From NCBI GenBank assembly GCA_016879935.1, contig JAACJQ010000219.1:1-64000 (forward strand): a DNA stretch of 64,000 nucleotides, read 5' to 3'. Below, piece after piece: positions 42,262 through 50,576 of the stretch; positions within the stretch are counted from its first letter, which is position 1, and each line of letters begins with the position of its first letter. The DNA comes from Archangiaceae bacterium. GTDB taxonomy: Bacteria > Myxococcota > Myxococcia > Myxococcales > Myxococcaceae. Made by a program: the position numbers and the translations under genes. The notes under the pieces were generated by a model, which saw only the letters and a program-made list of their open reading frames with translations, did no database searches and was not told where the DNA came from.

Positions 42262-45200
42262 GCGCTCTTCGACTCGCTCTTGCGCGCGTCCTTCAGAATG
42301 CGGCGCAGCACGCCGTCGGGCAGCGAGTACGCCTCGGGCGACGTCAAATCTCCATGCGCCTCGAGCAGCTTCGACTCGGCCAGCAGCCGCACCATGACGC
42401 TCGCGGCTTCCTGCGCGCGGCGCTTGAGCTCGTTCGGCGTGAGATGTGCCGTCAGGCCGGTGATGCCGAAGCGCTCCATCACCTGCGCCTCGACCAGCTT
42501 CTCGAGCGCGACGACCTTCACCTTCTCGCCGTTCGCGAGCGCGCGCAGCAGCACGCCTGCCGAGGTGTCGTCCTGCGCAATCTCGCTCTCGACCCACACG
42601 CGCAGCGGAGAACCACCCCGCTCTTCACGTCTGATGGCCTCACGCGCACCTTCGACGCCGATGCGCATCGCGCCCAGCGCGCCCTGTCGCGCACGGTCGG
42701 CGTCGTACAGCTCGAGCACCGACGTGCCCAGCCGGCGGAGCAGCAGCGGCACACCGTGCGACGCGTGCACCAGCTCCGACAACGCGTCGTCGTCGAACCG
42801 AATGCCCTGACGCGAACCGAGGCCTCGCATCATCGCGTGCGCTGCTTCGTCGTCGAGCGCGGGCACGCAGATGCTCGGGAACGCACCCATGATGCTCTGC
42901 CCACCGAGCGTCGACAGCGGCGCCCACAAGAGCGGGTGCAACGCTGCGCACAACACGACGCTCACCGAGCTGCCGGCGTGAGGAGAGGACGGCTCCGAGA
43001 GCGCGCTGCGCAGCCGCCCCGTCAACGTCGCCATCACGTCGAGCGCGCGGCCCAGCTTCTCGGGAGGCGCCGTCAGCAGCTGCTCCACTTCGTCGAGCAC
43101 GAGCAGGAAGGGCGGCGGCGCCGTGCCACTCGACTGGCCACACGCCACGCTCAACGCGCGCAGCCACGTCGCCAGCGCCGGAGCATCGAGCGCGCCCTGC
43201 GGCACGGGCGGAACCACCGCCGCGGGGTACCGCGCAGTCGCGGAGTCCGAGAGCCGCGTCACCAGCGTGCGCAGAATCGCCTCGACCGCGACGGCCGGCG
43301 TCTCTCCGTACGACACCTCGTGATGGAAGCCCGCGAGGTCGACGTACGCCGACGGCCCCGTCATGCGCCGCGCGACTTCGAGCGCGAGCGACGACTTGCC
43401 GAACCGCCGCAGGCCCGTCACCACCGTCCAGTTTCCCTTGCGCGCCTCGGTCAGCAGCCCGGCGACGAGGCGCTCACGGTTCCAGAACTGGCTCGAGCTG
43501 CGCACCGGGCCACGCACCTCGAAGGGATTTCCACGAAGCGTCGTGGCTTCGACGAGGTCGAGCAGGTCTTCGTCTTTCGTCGCCCACGCGAGCCGCGAGA
43601 GCGCGAGCGGCAACACCGTCACCGCGCGCGTGCCACCGCGTGCCGCCCAGTCGAGCGTTCCACGAACGGCGCCGAGGTCGAGCACGGCCGTGTCGGCGTG
43701 GAGCAGGAACACGACGCGCACCCCTTCACGCAGCGCCACGCTGGCCGCGTGGTTCACGTCGGCTTCGCGCAGCGCGGTCGTGCCAGGAGACAGAATCGCC
43801 ACCGCGTCGCCGCCCCACTGCTCCCAGGCGTGCGTCTTCGGCAGCTCGAGCAGCAGGGTGTCGTGCCGTGAGGGGAAGACGAAGCGCCACGGGTCGCTCT
43901 CTCCCGTGAGGCCCAACGCGCCGAGGCTCTCGCGCACGGCCCGCAGCGGCCCGGCGAAGGCTTTGCGCGCGCGCCGCACCCGCAGCAGCCACAGCGCGAC
44001 GACGATGCTGACGCCGAGCCCGGCAATCGACGAGGTGGTGATGCGCCGAAACCGGGTCCACGTGGTGTCGAGGTTCGCGATGAGGTCGCAGTCGTAGCGT
44101 GAGCCGCGCTGCTGCTCGCGACACGCCTCGGCGCGCGTCTTCGGCAGGCCCAGCGCGTCGGCCGACGACTCCTGGTTCACCACGTGCGACAGCCAGCCGA
44201 CGTAGGTGTCGGCCTCTTCGAAGCGCGCCATCTCGAGCGGCCTGGTCGCCGTCGCATCGAGCCGCCACGGAGACGCGCTCGACGGCTCGCCCACGTCTTT
44301 CGCGATGCCGTGGAGCGCCAGCAACGACTGCTCGAACTGCGGCGTGGTGCCCTGGCGCTCGTCACACGCCTTGCGCAGCGCGCCCACGGCCGACTCGCCT
44401 TCGTCGTTCACCTTCACTTCGTCACTCGGAGACGACGGCATCTCGACGGCCGCGCCGCTCCACATCAACGAGGCGACCTTCTGACAGAGCTGCGCGTCGT
44501 CGTTCGCGTCGGCGGGCAGCGGCTGGTGCGCCCACGTCGACAACGTCGTCAGCGTGTCGGGCCGGTCGATGGAGCACCCGTTCTTCACCTCGAGCCGCTG
44601 CATCGCGCGCACGGCCCGGCCGCAGCGGTCGAGCACGTCACCTTCACGCACGGCCTGCGAGAACGCGTCGAGGGCCACCGGTGCGCGCGCGTCGAGCTGC
44701 TTCTGCGCGGGCAGCCTCGGCGTCACCCACGCGCGGTACGAGGGGTCGCCTTCGACGTCGCCGAGGTAGCAGAGGAAGAGCTTGCTGGTCGCGGCGCGGG
44801 TCAGCTCGGTGAGGGCGGTCTGCTTCTCTTTGCGGCCGCTCGCGGGGAAGTCCTGCAGCCAGGCGCGAATCACGTCGGCGTTGAGCGCATCACAGGGCGT
44901 CGCCCACATCTCTTCGACGCGACGGCGGACAATCAACGGCCCCGCGTCGTCGAGCAGCTCGAGCAGCTGCCGCGCGCGCCCACACTCGGCCGACTCGGAG
45001 CGGTCTTCACAGTTCGCCAGCTCGAGGTACGACAACGTCATGCGCAGGGCAGCGGTGAGCGGCGGCCCCGCGGGCCCCACCGGCCCTTCGTGTTCACCGT
45101 TCGCCTCTTCGATGAAGCCCGCCGGCAGCGGCCCACGCGAATCGAAGAAGCCGTCGAGCGCGGTCGGCCCCTGCGACTTGAGCCGCGACCAGGTGTTCGG

Positions 45201-45773
45201 CGCGGTCAGACGAAACGCCGCGACGAGCAACCGACGGTTCCACAGCGGCGCGCCAGCCTTGAGCCCGAGAATGCGCGCGAGGCGCCGCTCGGGCTCGGAG
45301 TTGCCGTTCACGCGCGGGAGAATGTCGGTCGAGCCCGTCGCGTAGTCGTCGAAGCCCACCATGCTCTTCGACACCGAGGCCCAGGCCGACACGAGGCCCT
45401 GCAGCTGTTGCTGCGTGCCAGGCGGACCACAGGTGCCGATGGAGCGCGCGGTGCCCTGCAGCAACGACGCGGCGAAGACGGCGGCCTCCTGACACAGCTG
45501 CGTCTGCTCGAGCGTGCAGACGTCGAGCTTCGCGTCGCCGGCCTTGAGCTTCTCACCCGCCTCTTCGAGCTCGGCCTCGCAGCGCTCTTTGTTGGCGTTG
45601 GCCGAGCGCGAGAGCTCGTTGCAGGCCGCCAGCGTGCGCTGCGCCGACGCGAGGCGCTGTTCCACCTCGACACACGACACGACCCCAGCGTCGGTCGCGG
45701 CGAGCGACGGCAGAGAACTCGAGACGACGCTGACGACGAGGGCCCACTTCATCGCGGTGACGGGAGATTCCAT
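42258..45773 (-). CDS. Membrane-anchored STAND-like P-loop ATPase with large periplasmic sensor region
   Basis: A protein of 1171 residues from the ATG at 45773. A signal-like helix sits at residues 7-24 (AMKWALVVSVVSSSLPSLAA). A Cys-bearing alpha-helical region of about 550 residues follows, probably periplasmic. A membrane helix is near 578-600 (IAGLGVSIVVALWLLRV) before a basic stop-transfer. The cytosolic part has a domain of about 160 residues with DAVAILSPGTTALREADV, then a motif NPFEVRGPVRSSSQFWNRE, Walker A VVTGLRRFGKSSLALEVA near 780 and Walker B FLLVLDEVEQLL near 887. The last 250 residues are winged-helix-like. This layout fits a signal-transducing ATPase that senses outside and acts inside. 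Confidence 0.75.
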   Translation of the reverse strand: MESPVTAMKWALVVSVVSSSLPSLAATDAGVVSCVEVEQRLASAQRTLAACNELSRSANANKERCEAELEEAGEKLKAGDAKLDVCTLEQTQLCQEAAVFAASLLQGTARSIGTCGPPGTQQQLQGLVSAWASVSKSMVGFDDYATGSTDILPRVNGNSEPERRLARILGLKAGAPLWNRRLLVAAFRLTAPNTWSRLKSQGPTALDGFFDSRGPLPAGFIEEANGEHEGPVGPAGPPLTAALRMTLSYLELANCEDRSESAECGRARQLLELLDDAGPLIVRRRVEEMWATPCDALNADVIRAWLQDFPASGRKEKQTALTELTRAATSKLFLCYLGDVEGDPSYRAWVTPRLPAQKQLDARAPVALDAFSQAVREGDVLDRCGRAVRAMQRLEVKNGCSIDRPDTLTTLSTWAHQPLPADANDDAQLCQKVASLMWSGAAVEMPSSPSDEVKVNDEGESAVGALRKACDERQGTTPQFEQSLLALHGIAKDVGEPSSASPWRLDATATRPLEMARFEEADTYVGWLSHVVNQESSADALGLPKTRAEACREQQRGSRYDCDLIANLDTTWTRFRRITTSSIAGLGVSIVVALWLLRVRRARKAFAGPLRAVRESLGALGLTGESDPWRFVFPSRHDTLLLELPKTHAWEQWGGDAVAILSPGTTALREADVNHAASVALREGVRVVFLLHADTAVLDLGAVRGTLDWAARGGTRAVTVLPLALSRLAWATKDEDLLDLVEATTLRGNPFEVRGPVRSSSQFWNRERLVAGLLTEARKGNWTVVTGLRRFGKSSLALEVARRMTGPSAYVDLAGFHHEVSYGETPAVAVEAILRTLVTRLSDSATARYPAAVVPPVPQGALDAPALATWLRALSVACGQSSGTAPPPFLLVLDEVEQLLTAPPEKLGRALDVMATLTGRLRSALSEPSSPHAGSSVSVVLCAALHPLLWAPLSTLGGQSIMGAFPSICVPALDDEAAHAMMRGLGSRQGIRFDDDALSELVHASHGVPLLLRRLGTSVLELYDADRARQGALGAMRIGVEGAREAIRREERGGSPLRVWVESEIAQDDTSAGVLLRALANGEKVKVVALEKLVEAQVMERFGITGLTAHLTPNELKRRAQEAASVMVRLLAESKLLEAHGDLTSPEAYSLPDGVLRRILKDARKSESKSA

Positions 45774-46067
45774 GCCCGCGTCTCGCGACGTTTGGAAGTT
45801 GTATCTGTCGGGTGGACCTGACGTTGCACCACTTCCCTCTGGCAGGGCGTCGTGCCCGTCTTCGACGCAGCTTTTGTCGCGCCCACCATTTCGCGCGCAA
45901 CGGTTGCTCTGGTGAGGTGTGCCGCCGGCGAACCTCGCTTGACGACCCTCACGCTGGCCCTGTCGCACGTTTCACCACGAAGCAGCGTTCATTCCGAAAT
46001 GAAACAGAGTTGACGGTGCCCAAGAGGCACGGCCGCGGCACCTGATCTGCAAGCAGGGCGCTCTGCC
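45774..46067. other. Intergenic region of 294 bp between divergent genes
   Basis: No gene is seen. The region must hold promoters for the ATPase gene (minus) and the NnrS-FAAL run (plus). It is relatively A+T-rich near 45975-46012 and contains the palindrome listed separately. TTGACG at 46010-46015 could be a -35 element, but no convincing -10 lies 17 bp downstream. Confidence 0.6.
45988..46003. promoter_or_regulatory. AT-rich palindrome TTCATT-CCGA-AATGAA
   Basis: A perfect 6-bp inverted repeat, TTCATT/AATGAA with a 4-bp centre (CCGA), lies 65 bp upstream of the NnrS-like start. It is directly followed by TTGACG at 46010. Such an A+T-rich palindrome is rare in this G+C-rich sequence and is placed like an operator for the plus-strand run. 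The binding protein is unknown; NnrS genes in other bacteria are often controlled by nitric-oxide sensors such as NsrR or NnrR. Confidence 0.4.
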
Positions 46068-47366
46068 ATGCGCCTCATGCCGCAGAACCTCCGCGCTCCC
46101 TGGGTGCCCTTCGTCATCGCCTCGGTGGTGTTCACGGTGCTCGTCGGCGCGTTGAACGGCGCGTGGAACCTGTGGTCGCTGCACGTGCTGCAGGTGCCGG
46201 TGCCCGTCGAGCATCACCAGTCGCACGCCATCGCGCAGGTGTTCGGCTTCATGTGGCTCTTGAAGGTGGGCATCTCGTTTCATCTCGCACCGCGCTTGAT
46301 GGGTGGAGCGCCGCCGTCGCCGAAGCTCGTGAAGTCGGTCGCGCTCGCGGGCATCAGCGGCGTCGCGTTGCTGGTGCTGGGCCGGTTCGGCTCGTTGCTC
46401 CCCGGCAGCGCGTTTCTGGGCCTCGTCGGCGCGGTGCTGCTGCTCGCCGCCGTCACACTGTGGACGCGCTTCTTCTGGCAGCTCTTCCTCGCGCGCCCGA
46501 CGCCGACCGACTGGTTGCCCGTCTTCGTGACGAGCGGCGCGAGCTGGTGGTCGTTCTCGGCGGTGATGCTGCTGGGCTGGCAGCTCGGGCAGAGCATCGG
46601 TGGGCCGCTCGCGCGCATTCCGTTCGACCTGGTGACGATGAGCGGCCTGCTGGGTGGAACGGGCGGCTGCATTCTCGGCATCACGCTGCGCGCTGGAGCG
46701 TGCGCGATGCGAATTGCGCACCCGCCCGTCTCTCGGCAGGGCATCGGCTTCTTCGCGTGGCAGCTCGGCACGGTCGCGTTGCTGGTGAAGACGCTCACGC
46801 CATTCGAGTCGTGGAGTGACGTGCTGTGGCTCGGCCCCGCGCTCGCCATCGTGGTGATGGTGTGGGTCGTGCGGCCGTTCCAGAAGGTCGCGCCCGCGAT
46901 GGGCCCAGAGCCGCTGATTCGGTTCGCCATGGTGGCGTCGTGGGCCTTCGGGCTCGCGGGCGCCGTGTTGATGACGTGGCAGGCGCTCGCGCTCGTCGGC
47001 GTCACGCAGCCGCCGCTGCTCCGTGATGCGGCGAGGCACGCGTTCACGCTCGGGTTCGGACAGCTCGGTGTGCTCGCCTTCGCGGGAAGAATGGTGCCCG
47101 GCTTCGAGGGCGTTCGGCTGCCTTCGCGAGGCATCTTCGACGCGGGCATTCTCTTCGTGACGGCCAGCGCGGGGCTGCGGCTGCTCAGCGTCTTCGGCCC
47201 TTCGCGTGGCGCGCTCGTGGCGTCGGGCGTCTCGGGCCCGCTCGCGCTCGTCGGCGTCTGTCTCGTGAGCTGGTGTCTGGTGCGGGCGCTGCGCGGTGGT
47301 GCGGCGCTGCGTCGCGAGCTCGAGACCAGCCGCGCCGCCGTCACCGTTCGGCTGGTGGAGGCCTGA
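46068..47366 (+). CDS. NnrS-family-like polytopic membrane protein
   Basis: A protein of 432 residues with about twelve membrane helices. Two His-rich helices match the NnrS pattern: EHHQSHAIAQVFGF near 46-60 and RHAFTLGFGQLGVLAFAGRM near 323-342. NnrS proteins are haem- and copper-containing membrane proteins that protect against nitric oxide and help under nitrosative stress. Here the gene ends 1 bp into the FAAL start (TGATG), so it is probably co-translated with it, which is an unusual pairing. Confidence 0.7.
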   Translation: MRLMPQNLRAPWVPFVIASVVFTVLVGALNGAWNLWSLHVLQVPVPVEHHQSHAIAQVFGFMWLLKVGISFHLAPRLMGGAPPSPKLVKSVALAGISGVALLVLGRFGSLLPGSAFLGLVGAVLLLAAVTLWTRFFWQLFLARPTPTDWLPVFVTSGASWWSFSAVMLLGWQLGQSIGGPLARIPFDLVTMSGLLGGTGGCILGITLRAGACAMRIAHPPVSRQGIGFFAWQLGTVALLVKTLTPFESWSDVLWLGPALAIVVMVWVVRPFQKVAPAMGPEPLIRFAMVASWAFGLAGAVLMTWQALALVGVTQPPLLRDAARHAFTLGFGQLGVLAFAGRMVPGFEGVRLPSRGIFDAGILFVTASAGLRLLSVFGPSRGALVASGVSGPLALVGVCLVSWCLVRALRGGAALRRELETSRAAVTVRLVEA

Positions 47367-48946
47367 TGGCGCGCGCGTGGGTGAAGGGCCCCGAAGCGAC
47401 GTCTTCTGACGTGCGGCTGCTGCGCTGGCTCTCGGAGCACGAAGGCGACGCCCGGCCGTGGCTCACCTTTCATCAAGGCGCGACGCCCGACGTGCTGCTC
47501 TTCTCTGACGCCGCGCCGCTCGCGCGACGGTGGGCGAAGGCGCTCTCGGAAGCAGGCGTGACGCGCGGGGACCGCGTGGCCATCTTCGTCCCCAACGGCC
47601 GCGACTTCGTCGGCGCGTTCTTCGGCACGCAGTGGCTCGGCGCGACGGCGGTGCCCGTTCCCTGGCCTGCGACGTCACTCGCAGCCGACCTGCCCGCGAG
47701 CGCGAAGCTGTTGCTCGAGACGTGTCGCGCGAAGGTGGTGTGCGCTCCCGGTCGTGCAGAGGGCCTGGGGTGGACGGTGCTCTCGGCGCCCTCGGAGGTC
47801 GAGTTCGACGCGCCGCCCGTCGATGGCGAGGCTGCCTTCATTCAGTTCTCGTCGGGCAGCACCGGCCGGCCCCGTGGAGCCGTCATCGGCCCCCGCGCCG
47901 CCGCGCTCTCGGCGCAGGTGATGGCCGAAGGGCTGCATCTCACCTCGAGCGACATCGGCGTCTCGTGGCTGCCGTTCTTTCACGACATGGGCCTCGTCGG
48001 CGTGGTGCTCACCTCGCTGGCCGCTGGCTTTCCCGTGCACGTGCTGCAACCCGGAGAGTTCCTGCTGCGGCCGGCGCGCTGGCTCGAGCTGTGTTCCCGC
48101 GTGGGCGCGACGATGACGGTGGCGCCGAATTTTGCGTACGAGCTGGTGCTGCGCCGCGTGCGTCACCCGAAAGACCTCGACCTCTCGCCGCTGCGCTCGA
48201 TGTTGAACGGCTCCGAGCCGGTGCATCGCGCGACCATCGAGCGCTTCGAAGCTGCGTTCGCGCCAGTCGGGCTTCGCAAGGGTGTCGTGTTGCCGGTGTA
48301 CGGGCTCGCCGAGAACGTGCTCGGCGTCGCGTTTCAACCGCAGGGCGCTCCTGATGCCGACCTCGCGCTCGAGGGCCGCGTGGTGCCGAGCTGTGGTGGC
48401 CCGCTGCGCGGTCTCGAGGTCGCGATTCGCAACGAAGCGGGAGACGTCGTCGGCGAGGGCCAGGAAGGCGAAGTCACCGTGCGTGGGCCGACGTTGATGT
48501 CGGGCTACTTCGACGACCCCGAGTCGACCGCGCGTGCGCTGCGCGATGGCTGGTTGTTCACGGGAGACCGCGGCGTGCTGGTGAACGGCCGCCTGCACCT
48601 GACCGGTCGCGAGAAGGAACTCATCATCAAGATGGGCCGCAAGTTCCACCCGGCCGACATCGAGCGCATCGTGACCGACGTCGCCGACCCGCCGCCGAAC
48701 GGGATGGTCGCCTTCTCGGTGGATGATCAATCGACGAACCAGGAAGCGCTGGTGGTCGTCGTCGAGCAGCGCCGTGCGTCGGAGACCGGCCTCGTCGACC
48801 GCATTCGTGGACGGGTGAGCGCAGAACTCGGCGTGATGGTCGACCGCATCGAGCTCGTCGGCGCCGGCGCGTTGCCTCGCACCACGAGCGGAAAGCTGCG
48901 GCGCAAGGAATGTACGGCGCGCTTCGCGAAGGCGGCGGCTCCGTGA
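47366..48946 (+). CDS. Fatty-acyl-AMP ligase (FAAL)
   Basis: A protein of 526 residues from the ATG at 47366. The ANL-family phosphate loop is QFSSGSTGRPRGAVI near 162, followed by SWLPFFHDMGLVG near 197, MLNGSEPV near 277, PVYGLAENVLG near 309, LFTGDRG near 395 and GREKELIIKMGRKFHP near 413. This order and wording fit FAALs rather than acetyl-CoA synthetases. FAALs activate fatty acids as acyl-adenylates and load them onto an acyl carrier protein. The ACP gene three positions downstream is the likely acceptor. It is the entry step of the proposed lipid pathway. Confidence 0.9.
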   Translation: MARAWVKGPEATSSDVRLLRWLSEHEGDARPWLTFHQGATPDVLLFSDAAPLARRWAKALSEAGVTRGDRVAIFVPNGRDFVGAFFGTQWLGATAVPVPWPATSLAADLPASAKLLLETCRAKVVCAPGRAEGLGWTVLSAPSEVEFDAPPVDGEAAFIQFSSGSTGRPRGAVIGPRAAALSAQVMAEGLHLTSSDIGVSWLPFFHDMGLVGVVLTSLAAGFPVHVLQPGEFLLRPARWLELCSRVGATMTVAPNFAYELVLRRVRHPKDLDLSPLRSMLNGSEPVHRATIERFEAAFAPVGLRKGVVLPVYGLAENVLGVAFQPQGAPDADLALEGRVVPSCGGPLRGLEVAIRNEAGDVVGEGQEGEVTVRGPTLMSGYFDDPESTARALRDGWLFTGDRGVLVNGRLHLTGREKELIIKMGRKFHPADIERIVTDVADPPPNGMVAFSVDDQSTNQEALVVVVEQRRASETGLVDRIRGRVSAELGVMVDRIELVGAGALPRTTSGKLRRKECTARFAKAAAP

Positions 48947-48970
48947 GAGATGCCACGGGGCTCAGCGGCG

Positions 48971-49253
48971 AGTCGCGTCGCGAACGCAACATGCATCCGG
49001 CGGGAGCACCCGCTGAGACGAGCGCTGCCTCGCAGCGCGGCTCGCGTCGCGAACTCAACGTGCACCTGGCGGGAGGACGCGCCGAGACGAGTGTTCCCTC
49101 GCAGCGCGGCTCGCGTCGCGAACCACCTGGCCGGATCAATCCAGGAGACGAGCGCTGCCTCGGAGCGCGGCTCGCGTCGCGAACACAACGTGCACCTGGC
49201 CGCATCACCCGCAGAGACGAGCGCTGCCTCGGCGTGCGGCTCGCGTCGCGAGG
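48971..49253 (+). repeat. Tandem array of about 69-bp repeats between FAAL and epimerase genes
   Basis: The core CTCGCGTCGCGAAC begins at 48971 (one base different), 49041, 49110, 49171 and 49240 (truncated). Spacings are 70, 69, 61 and 69 bp. Between cores lie conserved phrases such as GTGCACCTGG and GAGACGAGCGCTGCCTCG; copy three has lost about 8 bp. TCGCG-T-CGCGA is itself an imperfect palindrome. The array fills the 340-bp gap between two otherwise tightly packed genes. No open frame spans it cleanly, because the 61-bp copy breaks phase. No other copy of the core was seen in the window. Confidence 0.85.
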
Positions 49254-49286
49254 CCCGCGCCACGGCGCGCGCGGAGAGGCGACTCG

Positions 49287-50324
49287 ATGAGTGACGCCGT
49301 GGCGGCTCCCGTCAGCAGTCGACCGCCCGCGCTCGTGCTCGGCGCCGCCGGATTCCTCGGGCTCAACCTCGTCGACGCCCTGGTCGCCGATGGCCAGCAA
49401 CCACGCTGTGGCCGCCGCGCACGCACGAACGTGCTGGCGCTTCGTCAACGCAAGGTGCCGCTGGTGCAGGCCGACTTCGACGCGCCCGAGACGCTGCGCG
49501 AGGCGATGAAGGGCATCGACGTCGTCTACCACCTCGGTGGGCACTACCCGCGGCTCTCGCTCGACCTCGAGAAGGAGCGCCACATCGGGCTCACCCGCCT
49601 CGAGCGCGTGCTCGACGCCGCCGCCGAGACGGGCGTGCGCCGGCTCGTCTACGTCTCGTCGACCGCCACCGTCGCGCCTCGCACCGACGGCAGCGGCTCG
49701 ACCGAGGTCGACCTCTTCGACACGCCGCCGACGTGGGGCGCGTACCACGACCTCAAGTGGCACCTCGAAGCGCGCGCGTTGGCCGAGAAGCGATGGGAGG
49801 TCGTCGTCGCGTGCCCCGGAGCGTGCCTCGGCCCGTGGGACCTGCGGATGGGCACCTCGACGATGCTGGTCGGGCTCGCGCGCGGCCTCGACGTTCCCCA
49901 CCCTGATGGCCTCGTGAGCTGGGTCGACGCGCGTGACGTCGCGAAGGGGCTGCTCGCGCTCGGCACCATGACGGACCCGCCGCGCCGCGTGCTGCTCTCG
50001 GCCGAGAGCATTCGGCTGCAGTCGCTGCTCGAAGTGGCGGCGGCGTTCTACGGCGTCACCGCTCCGCCCGCGCTGAGTGACGCCGAAGCCCTCGCGTTCG
50101 CCGACGCCGAAGAGCACCGCGCAGCCGAAGGTGGCCCGCGTGCCCGGCTCGCGCGCGAGCTCGTCGACCTCATCATTCACGGCCCGTTCATCGACGCCAC
50201 ACGGAGCCGTCACCAGCTCGGCGTCACCTACCGCCCCCTCGACGAGACGCTGCGCGACTTCGACGCGTGGGCTCGCCGCGTTCGTTTCATCCCCACGAAG
50301 TCGACCCAGGAAGCCGCCCCATGA
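49287..50324 (+). CDS. NAD-dependent epimerase/dehydratase (extended SDR)
   Basis: A protein of 345 residues. The Rossmann motif is LGAAGFLGLNLV near 18-29, the Ser is in YVSSTATVAP near 124, and the catalytic YHDLK is near 152. The closest broad class is extended SDRs such as dihydroflavonol reductase or 3-beta-hydroxysteroid dehydrogenase-like proteins, which reduce or oxidise a hydroxyl group. In a FAAL-ACP operon a beta-ketoacyl or aldehyde substrate is plausible. Its stop overlaps the ACP start (ATGA). Confidence 0.85.
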   Translation: MSDAVAAPVSSRPPALVLGAAGFLGLNLVDALVADGQQPRCGRRARTNVLALRQRKVPLVQADFDAPETLREAMKGIDVVYHLGGHYPRLSLDLEKERHIGLTRLERVLDAAAETGVRRLVYVSSTATVAPRTDGSGSTEVDLFDTPPTWGAYHDLKWHLEARALAEKRWEVVVACPGACLGPWDLRMGTSTMLVGLARGLDVPHPDGLVSWVDARDVAKGLLALGTMTDPPRRVLLSAESIRLQSLLEVAAAFYGVTAPPALSDAEALAFADAEEHRAAEGGPRARLARELVDLIIHGPFIDATRSRHQLGVTYRPLDETLRDFDAWARRVRFIPTKSTQEAAP

Positions 50325-50575
50325 CCCAGCCCACCATCGAGACCCGCGTCATTCACCTCATCTCGCAGCTCGTTCCCGTGAAGTCGCAAGACATCAAGCC
50401 CGAGCAGCGGCTGCGTGACGACCTCGGCATGGACTCGGTCTCGTCGATGGAGCTGCTGTCGATGCTGGCCGAAGACTTCGAGCTCGACGTCGGCGTCGAA
50501 GACGTGGCCGACGTGCACACCGTCGCGCAGACCATCGAGCTGGTGAAGGTGTTCCTCGCGAAGAAGGCGGCGTGA
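50321..50575 (+). CDS. Acyl carrier protein
   Basis: A protein of 84 residues. The phosphopantetheine attachment motif is LGMDSVSSMEL with Ser39. The rest is the usual four-helix acidic fold (LAEDFELDVGVEDVADV). It is not adjacent to fatty-acid synthesis genes such as fabF or fabD, so it is likely a dedicated carrier for the acyl chain loaded by the FAAL. It overlaps the epimerase stop by ATGA and the dehydrogenase gene starts 1 bp after its own stop. Confidence 0.93.
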   Translation: MTQPTIETRVIHLISQLVPVKSQDIKPEQRLRDDLGMDSVSSMELLSMLAEDFELDVGVEDVADVHTVAQTIELVKVFLAKKAA

Positions 50576-50576
50576 G

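Noticed and set aside
44184-45821. Open frame of 545 codons on the plus strand
   Set aside because: It is antisense to the ATPase gene and has no recognisable domain.
48971-49253. CRISPR array
   Set aside because: Repeats are about 69 bp apart with conserved sequence between the cores instead of unique spacers, and no cas genes are present.
48910-49290. Frame of 126 codons across the repeat array ending in ATGA at the epimerase start
   Set aside because: The 23-residue periodicity breaks after the 61-bp unit, it begins inside the FAAL gene in another frame, and it has no RBS. It is treated as repeat DNA, not a gene.
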